From Pedobacter paludis (lineage in GTDB: Bacteria; Bacteroidota; Bacteroidia; Sphingobacteriales; Sphingobacteriaceae), in NCBI RefSeq assembly GCF_003173575.1, contig NZ_QGNY01000006.1:286937-350936 (forward strand): 64,000 nucleotides of DNA, read 5' to 3'. The notes below the pieces were generated by a model. That model ran no database searches. It was given only the letters and a program-made list of their open reading frames with translations, and had not been told where the DNA came from. Of this stretch, positions 9,246 through 17,680 are shown piece after piece. The position numbers were made by a program, and so were the translations under genes. Position 1 is the first letter of the stretch. Each line of letters opens with the position of its first letter.

Positions 9246-11147
9246 ATGAGTGATCAGATAAAACACGAATGCGGAATCGCTTTTATTCGCCTGTTAAAAC
9301 CACTTTCTTACTACCAGCAAAAGTACGGTACAGCACTTTACGGCCTTAACAAATTATACCTTTTAATGGAAAAACAGCACAACCGGGGCCAAGATGGCGC
9401 TGGTATTGCAACTATTAAATTGGATATGAAACCCGGCAGTAGGTACATTAGTCGATACCGAAGCATGGCTTCGAATGCGGTAGCAGATATCTTTGAATAC
9501 GTCCAGAACAAGTTCGTAGATATTCAAGAAAATACACCTGAACTGATGCAGGATACAGAGTGGCTCAAAAACAACGTAAGCTTTATTGGCGAGGTGTTAA
9601 TGGGCCATTTGCGTTATGGTACGCATGGTAAAAATAGCATCGAAAACTGCCATCCTTTTTTAAGACAAAACAACTGGATGACGCGTAACCTCGTTATTGC
9701 GGGTAACTTTAACATGACTAATGTTGATGAGTTATTAGAGCAATTGTACGAGTTGGGTCAACATCCAAAAGAGAAAGCCGATACGGTTACCGTTCTTGAA
9801 AAAATCGGACACTTTTTAGATGATGAAAATCAAGAGCTTTTTGATGCTTATAAAAAAGATGGACACGATAATGTTTCCATCACCCATAAAATATCTGACA
9901 ACTTAAACATCGCCAATATTCTACGCCGTTCGGCAAAAACTTGGGATGGTGGTTATTCGATCTGTGGCATGGTTGGAAATGGGGATTCGTTTATTATGCG
10001 AGATCCAGCAGGAATTCGTCCGGCATATTATTATTATGATGATGAAATTGTTGTAGCCGCTTCAGAAAGACCGGCACTTCAAACCGCATTTAATATTCAG
10101 TTTAAGGATGTTAAGGAAATTGATCCGGGACATGCCTTAATTATCAAGAAAAATGGTGAGGTAAGCATGGAGCAGTTCCGTGAACCTACCGAAAGGTTAT
10201 CATGCTCGTTTGAACGCATTTATTTCTCTAAAGGAAGTGATGTAGAGATATATCAGGAACGTAAACAATTGGGCCGCTTACTTTGTGATCAGGTTTTAAA
10301 GGCCGTTGGTCATGATTTAAAAAACACGGTATTTTCGTTTATTCCGAACACCGCAGAAGTTGCCTTCTTTGGTATGGTTGATGGTGTAAACCAATACGTT
10401 CGAAACCATCAGAAAGATGTTCTATTAAATAAAAAGGAACAACTGAGCGATGTTGAACTTGATGAGCTTTTATCGATGACGCCTAGGGTAGAAAAACTTG
10501 CCGTTAAGGATGTTAAGCTTCGTACGTTCATCACTCAAGATGCCGATCGAGGCGAAATGGTGGCGCATGTTTATGATACGACTTACGGAATTATCAAAAA
10601 TCACCAGGATACTTTGGTTGCTTTGGATGATTCAATTGTTCGTGGTACTACGTTAAAGCAAAGTATCATTAAAATTGTAGATCGTTTGCACCCAAAGAAA
10701 ATTATTATTGTTTCTTCTGCGCCTCAAATCCGTTATCCAGATTGTTACGGAATCGATATGAGCAGAATGGGCCAGTTTGTGGCTTTCGATGCTGCGATTC
10801 AATTGTTAACAGAACGTGGCATGTGGCAGGTAATAGAAGATGTTTATACAAAATGTAAAGCTTCGTTATTGCTTCCGAAGGAAGACATTATAAATCACGT
10901 TAAGGAGATTTATAAGCCATTTAGTCCGGAAGAAATTTCGGCTAAAATTGCACAGATTATCACGCCAAAGGGAACTGTAGCTGAGGTGGAAGTTATTTAT
11001 CAAAGTTTAGAGAACCTGCACAGCGCTTGTCCGAAAAACAAAGGCGATTGGTATTTCTCTGGAAACTATCCAACTCCAGGTGGCAATAAGGTTGTAAATA
11101 AGGCTTTCGTTAACTGGAAAGAAGGAAATAATCAAAGGGCTTATTAA
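9246..11147 (+). CDS. PurF-like amidophosphoribosyltransferase family protein (long paralogue)
   Basis: Class II glutamine amidotransferase fused to a phosphoribosyltransferase domain, as in PurF, the first enzyme of purine synthesis. The catalytic cysteine would be Cys9 (CGIAF) after removal of an eight-residue propeptide. HNRGQDGAG and GHLRYGTHGKNSIENCHPF belong to the glutaminase domain. The PRPP-binding loop is ALDDSIVRGTTLKQS near residue 460. At 633 residues it is well over 100 residues longer than ordinary PurF, with extra segments around residues 60-110 and 160-220 and a C-terminal extension. Bacteroidota commonly carry both a normal purF and a long form like this (recalled, not checked), so its exact substrate is uncertain. 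A -7 box TAACTTTG lies at 9219-9226. Confidence 0.85.
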   Translation: MSDQIKHECGIAFIRLLKPLSYYQQKYGTALYGLNKLYLLMEKQHNRGQDGAGIATIKLDMKPGSRYISRYRSMASNAVADIFEYVQNKFVDIQENTPELMQDTEWLKNNVSFIGEVLMGHLRYGTHGKNSIENCHPFLRQNNWMTRNLVIAGNFNMTNVDELLEQLYELGQHPKEKADTVTVLEKIGHFLDDENQELFDAYKKDGHDNVSITHKISDNLNIANILRRSAKTWDGGYSICGMVGNGDSFIMRDPAGIRPAYYYYDDEIVVAASERPALQTAFNIQFKDVKEIDPGHALIIKKNGEVSMEQFREPTERLSCSFERIYFSKGSDVEIYQERKQLGRLLCDQVLKAVGHDLKNTVFSFIPNTAEVAFFGMVDGVNQYVRNHQKDVLLNKKEQLSDVELDELLSMTPRVEKLAVKDVKLRTFITQDADRGEMVAHVYDTTYGIIKNHQDTLVALDDSIVRGTTLKQSIIKIVDRLHPKKIIIVSSAPQIRYPDCYGIDMSRMGQFVAFDAAIQLLTERGMWQVIEDVYTKCKASLLLPKEDIINHVKEIYKPFSPEEISAKIAQIITPKGTVAEVEVIYQSLENLHSACPKNKGDWYFSGNYPTPGGNKVVNKAFVNWKEGNNQRAY

Positions 11148-11182
11148 ACAATAAATCTCTTAAATATATCTTATTATTATCT

Positions 11183-11480
11183 AGTCGTAGCATCTCGCTA
11201 CGACTTTTTTTTTGCTTCATTATTTACTAGGAAAAAGAAGGTTTTGTAGATTTAATAACCACCCCCGGCCCCTCCTTGAAAATAAGGAGGGGAGTGCCCC
11301 TCATAGTTTTTAATTTTTCTTTGCTTTATCCAGTCGTAGCATCTCGCTACGACTTTTTTTTTGCTTCATTATTTACTAGGAAAAAGAAGGTTTTGTAGAT
11401 TTAATAACCACCCCCGGCCCCTCCTTGAAAATAAGGAGGGGAGTGCCCCTCATAGTTTTTAATTTTTCTTTGCTTTATCC
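11183..11480. repeat. Exact 149-bp tandem duplication carrying terminator hairpins
   Basis: The segments 11183-11331 and 11332-11480 are identical as far as I can read. Each begins with a hairpin GTCGTAGC-atct-GCTACGAC followed by nine T residues, and further on has a second hairpin CCCCTCCTT-N6-AAGGAGGGG (11269-11292 and 11418-11441). It lies between convergent genes (PurF-like and LysE), so the hairpins can terminate transcription from the left. Confidence 0.85.
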
Positions 11481-11853
11481 AGTCGTAGCGTCTCGTTACG
11501 ACTTTTTTTCATTAATTGTTTCCCACAGATAAAGAAGATTTCCGCGGATTAAACAGTATAATTTAACCCTCATCTAGTCTTAGCGACTCGTTACAGCTTG
11601 TTTTTCTGCCTCAATATTTCCGCAGATAAAGAAGATTTCCGCGGATTTTTTTATCATTGGGCTCTTTATATAAGGAGAATTATTGATAACCATCCCCAAC
11701 CCCTCCTTGAAAATAAGGAGGGGAGTGCCCCTCATAGTTTTTAATTTTTCTTTGCTTTATCTAGTCGTAGCGTCTCGCTACGGCTTTTTTTTCATTAATT
11801 ATTTCCCGCTGATAAAGAAGATTTCCGCGGATTAAACAGTATAATTTAACCTT
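11481..11853. repeat. Degenerate continuation of the mosaic repeat
   Basis: Further diverged copies follow the duplication. Hairpins related to GTCGTAGC/GCTACGAC occur at about 11482, 11574 and 11763. The CCCCTCCTT hairpin recurs at 11700-11723. A third element, GATAAAGAAGATTTCCGCGG, occurs three times, near 11528, 11627 and 11812, twice followed by the same 20-base tail. No coding potential is evident. Confidence 0.75.
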
Positions 11854-11911
11854 TATATTTCAAAACCTCAGGTTGTGAATCGCCTCAATTTGAATTGAGC
11901 TGTTGAGGAGA

Positions 11912-12538
11912 TTAAGCGTAAAATTTGAGATAAGTTTTAGCAATTAGCCAAAATGCAAAGAAAATAATGATTACGCCTGCGATTTTGTTGAGTTTTCGTA
12001 GTGCATCTTCTTTAATCTTGTACCGAAGTTTACTAGAATAATAACTTTTTGCGCCATCGATACTAAGCTGGGTGGCCATTGCAATAAAGAAGCAAACGAG
12101 TTTTTCGTTCAGCATATTATTGAGTTTAACGGAGATGATTCCGCTTACAATAATCCAGAACATTAAGGTTGATGGGGTAAGGATGCACATTAAAAAACCT
12201 TTGATTAGATAACCCCTTTTACTTACTTTTTGAAGCGTGTTGCTTTTGTAGTGGATGGAGATTTTAGAAACCAGATAATAAATCCCTACCGCTAGTAAAA
12301 AGACCCCTCCAATAATACCAACGTACTTATCGAAGCTGGCTTTGTAATCAAAAAACTGACTACCGAACAGGACTAAGGCAATTAGGATTACATCGCTAAT
12401 AATTACACCAATAGCTAAAGAAAAACCAGCTTTAAAGCCTTTTTCTATACTGGTTTTTATCATTGCAAAAAATACCGGACCTGTTAAAAACGACGAAATA
12501 ATTCCTGCCCCAATACCTAATAATATGGCTTCAAACAT
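11912..12538 (-). CDS. LysE/RhtB family amino-acid exporter
   Basis: A 208-residue inner-membrane protein with about six hydrophobic segments, starting MFEAILLGIGAGIISSFLTG, where the conserved GP motif follows (TGPVFFAMIKTSIEKG). This is the LysE/ArgO/RhtB pattern of proton-driven efflux of amino acids or small metabolites. The central basic loop (YKSNTLQKVSKRGYLIKG) and the KGFLMCILTPSTLMFW segment with the second conserved Pro fit the family. The gene stands alone, convergent with the PurF-like gene across the repeat region and divergent from the MFS gene. The substrate cannot be told from sequence. Confidence 0.85.
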   Translation of the reverse strand: MFEAILLGIGAGIISSFLTGPVFFAMIKTSIEKGFKAGFSLAIGVIISDVILIALVLFGSQFFDYKASFDKYVGIIGGVFLLAVGIYYLVSKISIHYKSNTLQKVSKRGYLIKGFLMCILTPSTLMFWIIVSGIISVKLNNMLNEKLVCFFIAMATQLSIDGAKSYYSSKLRYKIKEDALRKLNKIAGVIIIFFAFWLIAKTYLKFYA

Positions 12539-12681
12539 TCATTGTATTGTTTATAATATGCGAATATGCAATTTTAAAGCTAAACATCTAACATTTTTTT
12601 TTGTTGCATTAGTTGCATAAAAGTTACCCTTTTTTAATTTTTTTTTAATTATGTTTAGCCCCACTAAAACTAAATTTAAAA

Positions 12682-14115
12682 ATGAGTTCAGAACAAGCAC
12701 AGACCAAGTGGGGGCAATTTATTCCCTTAGTTACCGTATTCTTTTTTTGGGGCTTTGTAGCCGCCAGTAATGATATTTTAATTCCTGTATTTAGAAAGGC
12801 ATTTGATTTATCTCAAGCAGAGAGCCAGTTGGTTTCCTTAGCCTTTTACATTGCTTATACCGTTGGTGCATTAATTTATAATGGAATATCTGTTGTAATT
12901 AAACAAGATATCGTTAACAAACTTGGGTATAAAAACTCTTTGGCGCTTGGTTTAGTAATTTCTGCCTTAGGTACATTGCTTTTTTACCCGGCAGCTAATT
13001 TGCACTCGTTTCCATTAATGCTTTCAGGCTTATTTATTGTAGCCTTAGGTTTTTCTTTACAACAAACGGTAGCAAATCCCTTAGCTATTGCTTTAGGGCC
13101 AATTAGAACCGGTTCGCAACGTTTAACTTTAGCCGGTGGGATTAACAATTTTGGTACAACAATAGGGCCATTGGTTGTAAGTTTTGCCATTTTCGGTTCT
13201 GCAGCCAATGCAACAACAGATATCAGTATTGAAAGTGTAAAAATTCCTTATTTAATTTTAGGTGTTGCATTTATTGCCGTAGCTGTTTTCTTAAAATTAT
13301 CTTCTCTTCCAGATAGACCAGCCTTGGTTGAAGCAAAAATTGATGACATTAGCCAAAAAGGTTCTGCATTGAAATACCCACAATTGGTATTGGGGATGAT
13401 TGCTATTTTTGTTTACGTTGGTGTTGAGGTTTCTACCGCAAGTAATTTACCTGCTTACATGGAAAAAGATCTGGGTTTTGCCATTAAAGATATTGCGCCT
13501 TACATTTCCTTGTATTGGGCAAGTATGATGATTGGTCGTTGGACGGGTGCGGTTGAGGCTTTTACCGATAATGTTAGTACACAAAAAATATTAAGATTCA
13601 TTGCGCCATATTTGGCTTTTGGAATTTTCTTAGCTGTAAACGCAATTGCCAAACATGATCTTGCTCCATTTTATGTTTATGGACTAATTATATTGGTTTT
13701 AATCGTAGCAGATATGGCCAGTAAAGGTAACCCTGCAAGAATGCTTTTGATTTTTTCTGCAATAGGTATTACCGCGTTGTTAATCGGAATGTTTACTACA
13801 GGTATGGTGAGTGTTTATGCCATTACAAGTGTGGGTTTATTCTGTAGTACATTATGGCCTTGTATATTTACCCTAGCAGTAAGCGGATTGGGTAAACACA
13901 CCAGTCAAGGTAGTAGTTTCCTAATTATGATGATTATGGGTGGTGGTATCATCAGCTGGTTGCAGGGCGCTGTTTCTGAATTTACAGGAATACAATATAG
14001 TTATGTAGTGGGCATTATCTGTTTTGCTTATTTGGCATTTTATGCTTGGAAAGTAAGCGGAATATTAAAATCGCAAGGAATTAACTTCGACCAAAAAATT
14101 GCTGGCGGACATTAA
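12682..14115 (+). CDS. Sugar MFS transporter, FucP/GluP type
   Basis: A 477-residue major facilitator protein with 12 predicted membrane segments. The N-terminal FFFWGFVAASNDILIPVF is typical of the fucose/glucose/galactose proton symporter group (FHS family). LGYKNSLALGLVISALGTLLFYPA and LQQTVANPLAIALGP are also characteristic, as is IGRWTGA in the second half. In Bacteroidota this group imports glucose, galactose, fucose or N-acetylglucosamine; the exact sugar is not determinable here. The gene appears monocistronic and ends at a terminator (14137-14170). The start follows an AT-rich 140-bp spacer shared with the divergent exporter gene. Confidence 0.88.
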   Translation: MSSEQAQTKWGQFIPLVTVFFFWGFVAASNDILIPVFRKAFDLSQAESQLVSLAFYIAYTVGALIYNGISVVIKQDIVNKLGYKNSLALGLVISALGTLLFYPAANLHSFPLMLSGLFIVALGFSLQQTVANPLAIALGPIRTGSQRLTLAGGINNFGTTIGPLVVSFAIFGSAANATTDISIESVKIPYLILGVAFIAVAVFLKLSSLPDRPALVEAKIDDISQKGSALKYPQLVLGMIAIFVYVGVEVSTASNLPAYMEKDLGFAIKDIAPYISLYWASMMIGRWTGAVEAFTDNVSTQKILRFIAPYLAFGIFLAVNAIAKHDLAPFYVYGLIILVLIVADMASKGNPARMLLIFSAIGITALLIGMFTTGMVSVYAITSVGLFCSTLWPCIFTLAVSGLGKHTSQGSSFLIMMIMGGGIISWLQGAVSEFTGIQYSYVVGIICFAYLAFYAWKVSGILKSQGINFDQKIAGGH

Positions 14116-14136
14116 TTTTTATAAACTAATTTTACG

Positions 14137-14170
14137 GCCACAGATTGATTCATCTTTCTGTGGCTTTTTT
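14137..14170 (+). terminator. Rho-independent terminator after the MFS gene
   Basis: Stem GCCACAG / CTGTGGC with a 14-base loop, followed by six T residues. The next gene starts just after it, at 14181. Confidence 0.85.
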
Positions 14171-14180
14171 GATTTTTTAC

Positions 14181-14639
14181 ATGACAGATAAACCAAGTTT
14201 CGACACAATTTTTATGAATCTTGCCACCGATTTAGCTGCTCGTTCACACTGTGTCCGTGCGCATGTAGGTGCCGTTTTAACCAAGGATACCAGAATTATT
14301 TCTATCGGATATAATGGCCCGCCTGCAGGAACACATAATTGTGATGAAGAATGGCCAGAGCATGGTTGTGCGAGAGATAGTAAAGGAAGTTGCTCATTGG
14401 CACTTCATGCAGAAGAAAATGCAATTTTATACGCATCAAAAAATGGTTCAAAGATAGAAGGCTGTACCCTTTACACTACTTTATCGCCTTGTATAGCCTG
14501 TGCAAGACTAATTTTATCATCTGGAATTAAACTGGTTTATTATTCAAAATCTTATGCAGCTTATAAAGGTTTGCCTAGCGATGAAGGCGTGGATTTTTTA
14601 AGAAAGTTTGGTGTAGAGGTTAAATTGATTGAATCGTAG
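14181..14639 (+). CDS. dCMP deaminase family protein
   Basis: Cytidine/deoxycytidylate deaminase fold enzyme, 152 residues from this start, predicted to convert dCMP to dUMP for thymidylate synthesis. Zinc ligands are visible as HAEENA (His plus catalytic Glu) and PCIACA (two Cys). The extra HNCDEEWPEHGC segment matches the second metal site seen in dCMP deaminases. An upstream in-frame ATG at 14145 lies inside the terminator hairpin of the MFS gene, so I chose the ATG at 14181 (MTDKPSFDTIF). The neighbour guaA, 160 bp downstream, is also a nucleotide gene but is probably separately transcribed. Confidence 0.9.
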   Translation: MTDKPSFDTIFMNLATDLAARSHCVRAHVGAVLTKDTRIISIGYNGPPAGTHNCDEEWPEHGCARDSKGSCSLALHAEENAILYASKNGSKIEGCTLYTTLSPCIACARLILSSGIKLVYYSKSYAAYKGLPSDEGVDFLRKFGVEVKLIES

Positions 14640-14788
14640 TTGAATTGGTTAACTGTTAAATTGGTTAATTGTTTGAATAGATTAAGTGTTGATTGTTGAA
14701 TGACATAATGAAAATTTAACGCTGAAAATTTAGTGCTTAAAGGATAACAAATAGGCAATAAAACAATTTAACAATTCCTTTTTTTCTC

Positions 14789-14796
14789 TATCTTTG
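14789..14796 (+). promoter_or_regulatory. -7 promoter box of guaA
   Basis: TATCTTTG matches TAnnTTTG exactly and ends three bases before the guaA ATG at 14800. A weak -33 candidate TTTA lies at 14767-14770. The geometry predicts transcription starting at or just after the start codon. Confidence 0.6.
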
Positions 14797-14799
14797 CGG

Positions 14800-16329
14800 A
14801 TGCAAGAAAAAATCATTATCGTCGATTTTGGTTCGCAATTTACACAACTCATTGCCCGTAGAGTACGCGAATTAAATATTTACTGTGAAATATATCCATT
14901 CAACAATCTTCCTGAGATTACTTCAGATGTAAAAGGAATTATCTTTTCTGGTAGTCCATATTCTGTTCGCCAGGATGATGCTCCTCAGATTGATTTAACT
15001 CAATATCATTTAAAATACCCATTATTAGCCGTTTGCTACGGTGCACAGTATATTGCACAGCAATCTGGCGGTCAGGTTCAAGCCTCTTCAACACGCGAAT
15101 ACGGTCGTGCTAACTTAAATTTTGTAAATCAAGAGAACAAACTTTTTAAAGGAATCAATATCGATTCTCAGGTTTGGATGAGTCATGGTGATACCATTAC
15201 CGATATGCCCGAAAATGCAGAATTAATTGCAAGTACAGAAAGTGTAAAAGTTGCAGCTTATCACATAAAGGATTCTGATACTTATGCGATTCAGTTTCAC
15301 CCAGAGGTTACGCACAGTATCGATGGAAAAGTTCTATTAGAAAATTTCCTGGTTGATATTTGTGGATGTAGCCAAGACTGGACTTCAGCATCGTTTATCG
15401 AAACTACAATTGCCGAATTAAAAGCAAAATTAGGTGATGATAAAGTTGTTTTGGGATTATCTGGCGGTGTTGACAGTAGTGTGGCTGCGGTTCTTTTGCA
15501 TAAAGCAATCGGTACAAATCTTCATTGTATTTTTGTTGATAATGGCCTATTGCGCAAAGATGAATACAACCAAGTGCTTGAGCAATACAAACACATGGGT
15601 TTAAATATTAAAGGTATTGATGCTAAAGATCGCTTTTTAAGTCAGCTGGCTGGATTAAAAGATCCAGAATTAAAACGAAAAGCCATCGGCCGTGTTTTTA
15701 TAGAGGTTTTTGATGATGCCGCACATGAGGTTACTGGTGTAAACTGGTTGGGTCAGGGCACAATTTATCCTGATGTAATTGAGTCTATTTCGGTTAACGG
15801 ACCATCGGCTACCATTAAATCGCATCATAATGTTGGCGGTTTGCCAGATTTTATGAAGCTAAAAGTGGTTGAACCGTTAAATACTTTGTTTAAAGATGAA
15901 GTGAGAAGAGTGGGTAAAGCCTTAGGCATTGACGATGTGATTTTAGGTCGCCATCCTTTCCCAGGGCCAGGTTTAGCGATCAGAATTTTAGGTGATGTAA
16001 CGGCGGAGAAAGTTGAAATTTTGCAACATGCAGATTCTATTTACATCAATGAATTAAAAAATGCAGGTTTATACGATAAGGTTTGGCAGGCAGGGGCAAT
16101 CTTTTTGCCAGTTCAATCTGTTGGGGTAATGGGCGATGAACGTACTTATGAAAACGTAATCTGCTTACGTGCTGTCGAATCAGTTGACGGTATGACAGCT
16201 GACTGGTGCCACTTACCTTATGATGTTTTGGCGAAAATTTCAAACGAGATTATCAATAAGGTAAAAGGGATTAATAGAGTTGTGTATGATATTAGTTCAA
16301 AACCACCCGCAACAATAGAATGGGAATAA
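14800..16329 (+). CDS. guaA: GMP synthase (glutamine-hydrolysing)
   Basis: Converts XMP to GMP using ATP and glutamine. The N-terminal class I amidotransferase domain has the nucleophile Cys79 (LLAVCYGAQ) and the His-Glu pair in QFHPEVTH. The ATP-pyrophosphatase domain starts around residue 210 with the P-loop LGLSGGVDSS. The C-terminal dimerisation domain has GRHPFPGPGLAIR and ends in KPPATIEWE, the conserved terminus. Length is 509 residues, normal for bacteria. I prefer the ATG at 14800 over the TTG two codons earlier because the promoter box ends at 14796. The gene ends with its own terminator at 16378-16416. Identification is firm. Confidence 0.97.
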   Translation: MQEKIIIVDFGSQFTQLIARRVRELNIYCEIYPFNNLPEITSDVKGIIFSGSPYSVRQDDAPQIDLTQYHLKYPLLAVCYGAQYIAQQSGGQVQASSTREYGRANLNFVNQENKLFKGINIDSQVWMSHGDTITDMPENAELIASTESVKVAAYHIKDSDTYAIQFHPEVTHSIDGKVLLENFLVDICGCSQDWTSASFIETTIAELKAKLGDDKVVLGLSGGVDSSVAAVLLHKAIGTNLHCIFVDNGLLRKDEYNQVLEQYKHMGLNIKGIDAKDRFLSQLAGLKDPELKRKAIGRVFIEVFDDAAHEVTGVNWLGQGTIYPDVIESISVNGPSATIKSHHNVGGLPDFMKLKVVEPLNTLFKDEVRRVGKALGIDDVILGRHPFPGPGLAIRILGDVTAEKVEILQHADSIYINELKNAGLYDKVWQAGAIFLPVQSVGVMGDERTYENVICLRAVESVDGMTADWCHLPYDVLAKISNEIINKVKGINRVVYDISSKPPATIEWE

Positions 16330-16377
16330 TTAATGGCCGATTTGCCTTAAGGTTCTCAATTTAAAAAATAAACAAAA

Positions 16378-16416
16378 TATGCTAGTGAGGTAAATAAACT
16401 TTACTAGCATATTTTT
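16378..16416 (+). terminator. Rho-independent terminator after guaA
   Basis: Nine-base stem TATGCTAGT / ACTAGCATA with a 16-base loop, followed by five T residues. Confidence 0.82.
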
Positions 16417-16432
16417 GTTAAAACATCTGGTT

Positions 16433-17650
16433 ATGCGTTTTAAAAATAGATTTTGGTTATTCTTTTTATTGGGTCTGGTTTTGGCTGCTTGTTCGCCAAA
16501 AGTTAGAACTGTTAAAAAAGAAGCGGAAAAGCCAGTTGAAAAAGAAAAACCAGTAGAAAAAAAACAGCTTAAAAAGTTTACCCAAGCAAATATATCCCTA
16601 CTTGTTCCATTTAAGCTGAACGAAATCAACTTAAAAACTGCTACAAAAACTGATATTGAAAAGTATGCCATGCCAATTGATTTCTATCAGGGCTTTAAAC
16701 TGGGCTTGGATTCTGTTGCCGCATCGGGATTAAATTTTAAGCTTAACGTTTTCGATACGCAAGATGATAATGCTCATATAGGCGCATTGTACAACAATGA
16801 TCGGTTTAGAAAAAGCAATTTAATTGTTGGTCCGGTTTTTCCTGAAGGTGTTAAATACATCTCCAACTATTCTAAGCTCAATAATGCCATTGTCGTTTCG
16901 CCTTTGGCAGCTTCTCATCCTTCGGATTTCGACAATCCAAACCTGATTTCTGTTGTCAATAACATCGAACTGCATGGCAAAAAAATTGCCACTTATATCG
17001 CAAAGACTTACAGCCCAACAAATACCATCATTGTTTTAATCAATCCGAAGAAAACTGAAGACGAGCAATTTGCTGCGCCAATTAGAAATTACTTTCTGGC
17101 CCAAAAAAATATAAAATTCGTCGTTCAGGAATATGCCTCGGCTTATACATTTGAAACGAAGATGATAAAAGGCAAGCAATATGTTGTTGTGGTTGCTTCA
17201 TCAGATCGGGCTTTTGTTTTGCCGACTATAGAGAAACTTTACAAGCTTAAGAACCTTCCAACGGGAGGATATTCTATTAATTTGTTCGGTCACCCAAACT
17301 GGGTTAAACAAAATTATCCAACAGATAAGCTGCAGGGTTTAAATACGGTAGTGAGCTCATCGTACAAAGTTGATTATAAAAATTCGGCAGTGATATCGTT
17401 TATCAAAAAATATCGGGCTAAATATGGTTTCGAACCAGGAGAATTTGCTTTTAAGGGCTTTGATGTAGGTTACTATTTTGGTAAGCTTCTTTCTACCTAT
17501 GGAGAGGATTATTTAGAATACATTACAAAAGAAAAATATAAAGGCCTACAGAATAATTTTTCTTTCATTCATGATGAAAAATTGGGCTATATTAACACCA
17601 GCCTAATGTTGTTGCGTTACAAAAACTACGCACTTAACATGATCGAATAA
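16433..17650 (+). CDS. Periplasmic-binding-protein-like lipoprotein (ABC substrate-binding, type 1 fold)
   Basis: A 405-residue lipoprotein. The signal sequence ends in the lipobox VLAAC, and a Lys/Glu/Pro/Val-rich linker (KPVEKEKPVEKKQ) follows. From about residue 55 on it looks like a type 1 periplasmic-binding fold (ISLLVPFKL, DFYQGFKLGLDS, LNVFDTQDD, LIVGPVFPEG, NAIVVSPLAA), as in LivJ-like amino-acid-binding proteins. No ABC permease or ATPase gene is adjacent, so it may be an envelope lipoprotein that has reused the fold, like LpoA, rather than a transport component; that is inference. I start at the ATG at 16433 because the earlier in-frame start overlaps the guaA terminator. The next gene starts 30 bp downstream. 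Confidence 0.8.
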   Translation: MRFKNRFWLFFLLGLVLAACSPKVRTVKKEAEKPVEKEKPVEKKQLKKFTQANISLLVPFKLNEINLKTATKTDIEKYAMPIDFYQGFKLGLDSVAASGLNFKLNVFDTQDDNAHIGALYNNDRFRKSNLIVGPVFPEGVKYISNYSKLNNAIVVSPLAASHPSDFDNPNLISVVNNIELHGKKIATYIAKTYSPTNTIIVLINPKKTEDEQFAAPIRNYFLAQKNIKFVVQEYASAYTFETKMIKGKQYVVVVASSDRAFVLPTIEKLYKLKNLPTGGYSINLFGHPNWVKQNYPTDKLQGLNTVVSSSYKVDYKNSAVISFIKKYRAKYGFEPGEFAFKGFDVGYYFGKLLSTYGEDYLEYITKEKYKGLQNNFSFIHDEKLGYINTSLMLLRYKNYALNMIE

Positions 17651-17680
17651 TGAATTGATTTATTTCTTTTAATCTGAAAT

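Noticed and set aside
11148..11911. Insertion sequence remnants
   Set aside because: Repeats are short palindromic elements; no transposase frame or terminal inverted repeat pair with target duplication is visible.
16415..16432. Upstream start for the periplasmic-binding lipoprotein
   Set aside because: It begins at the edge of the guaA terminator, and the ATG at 16433 gives a normal lipoprotein signal.
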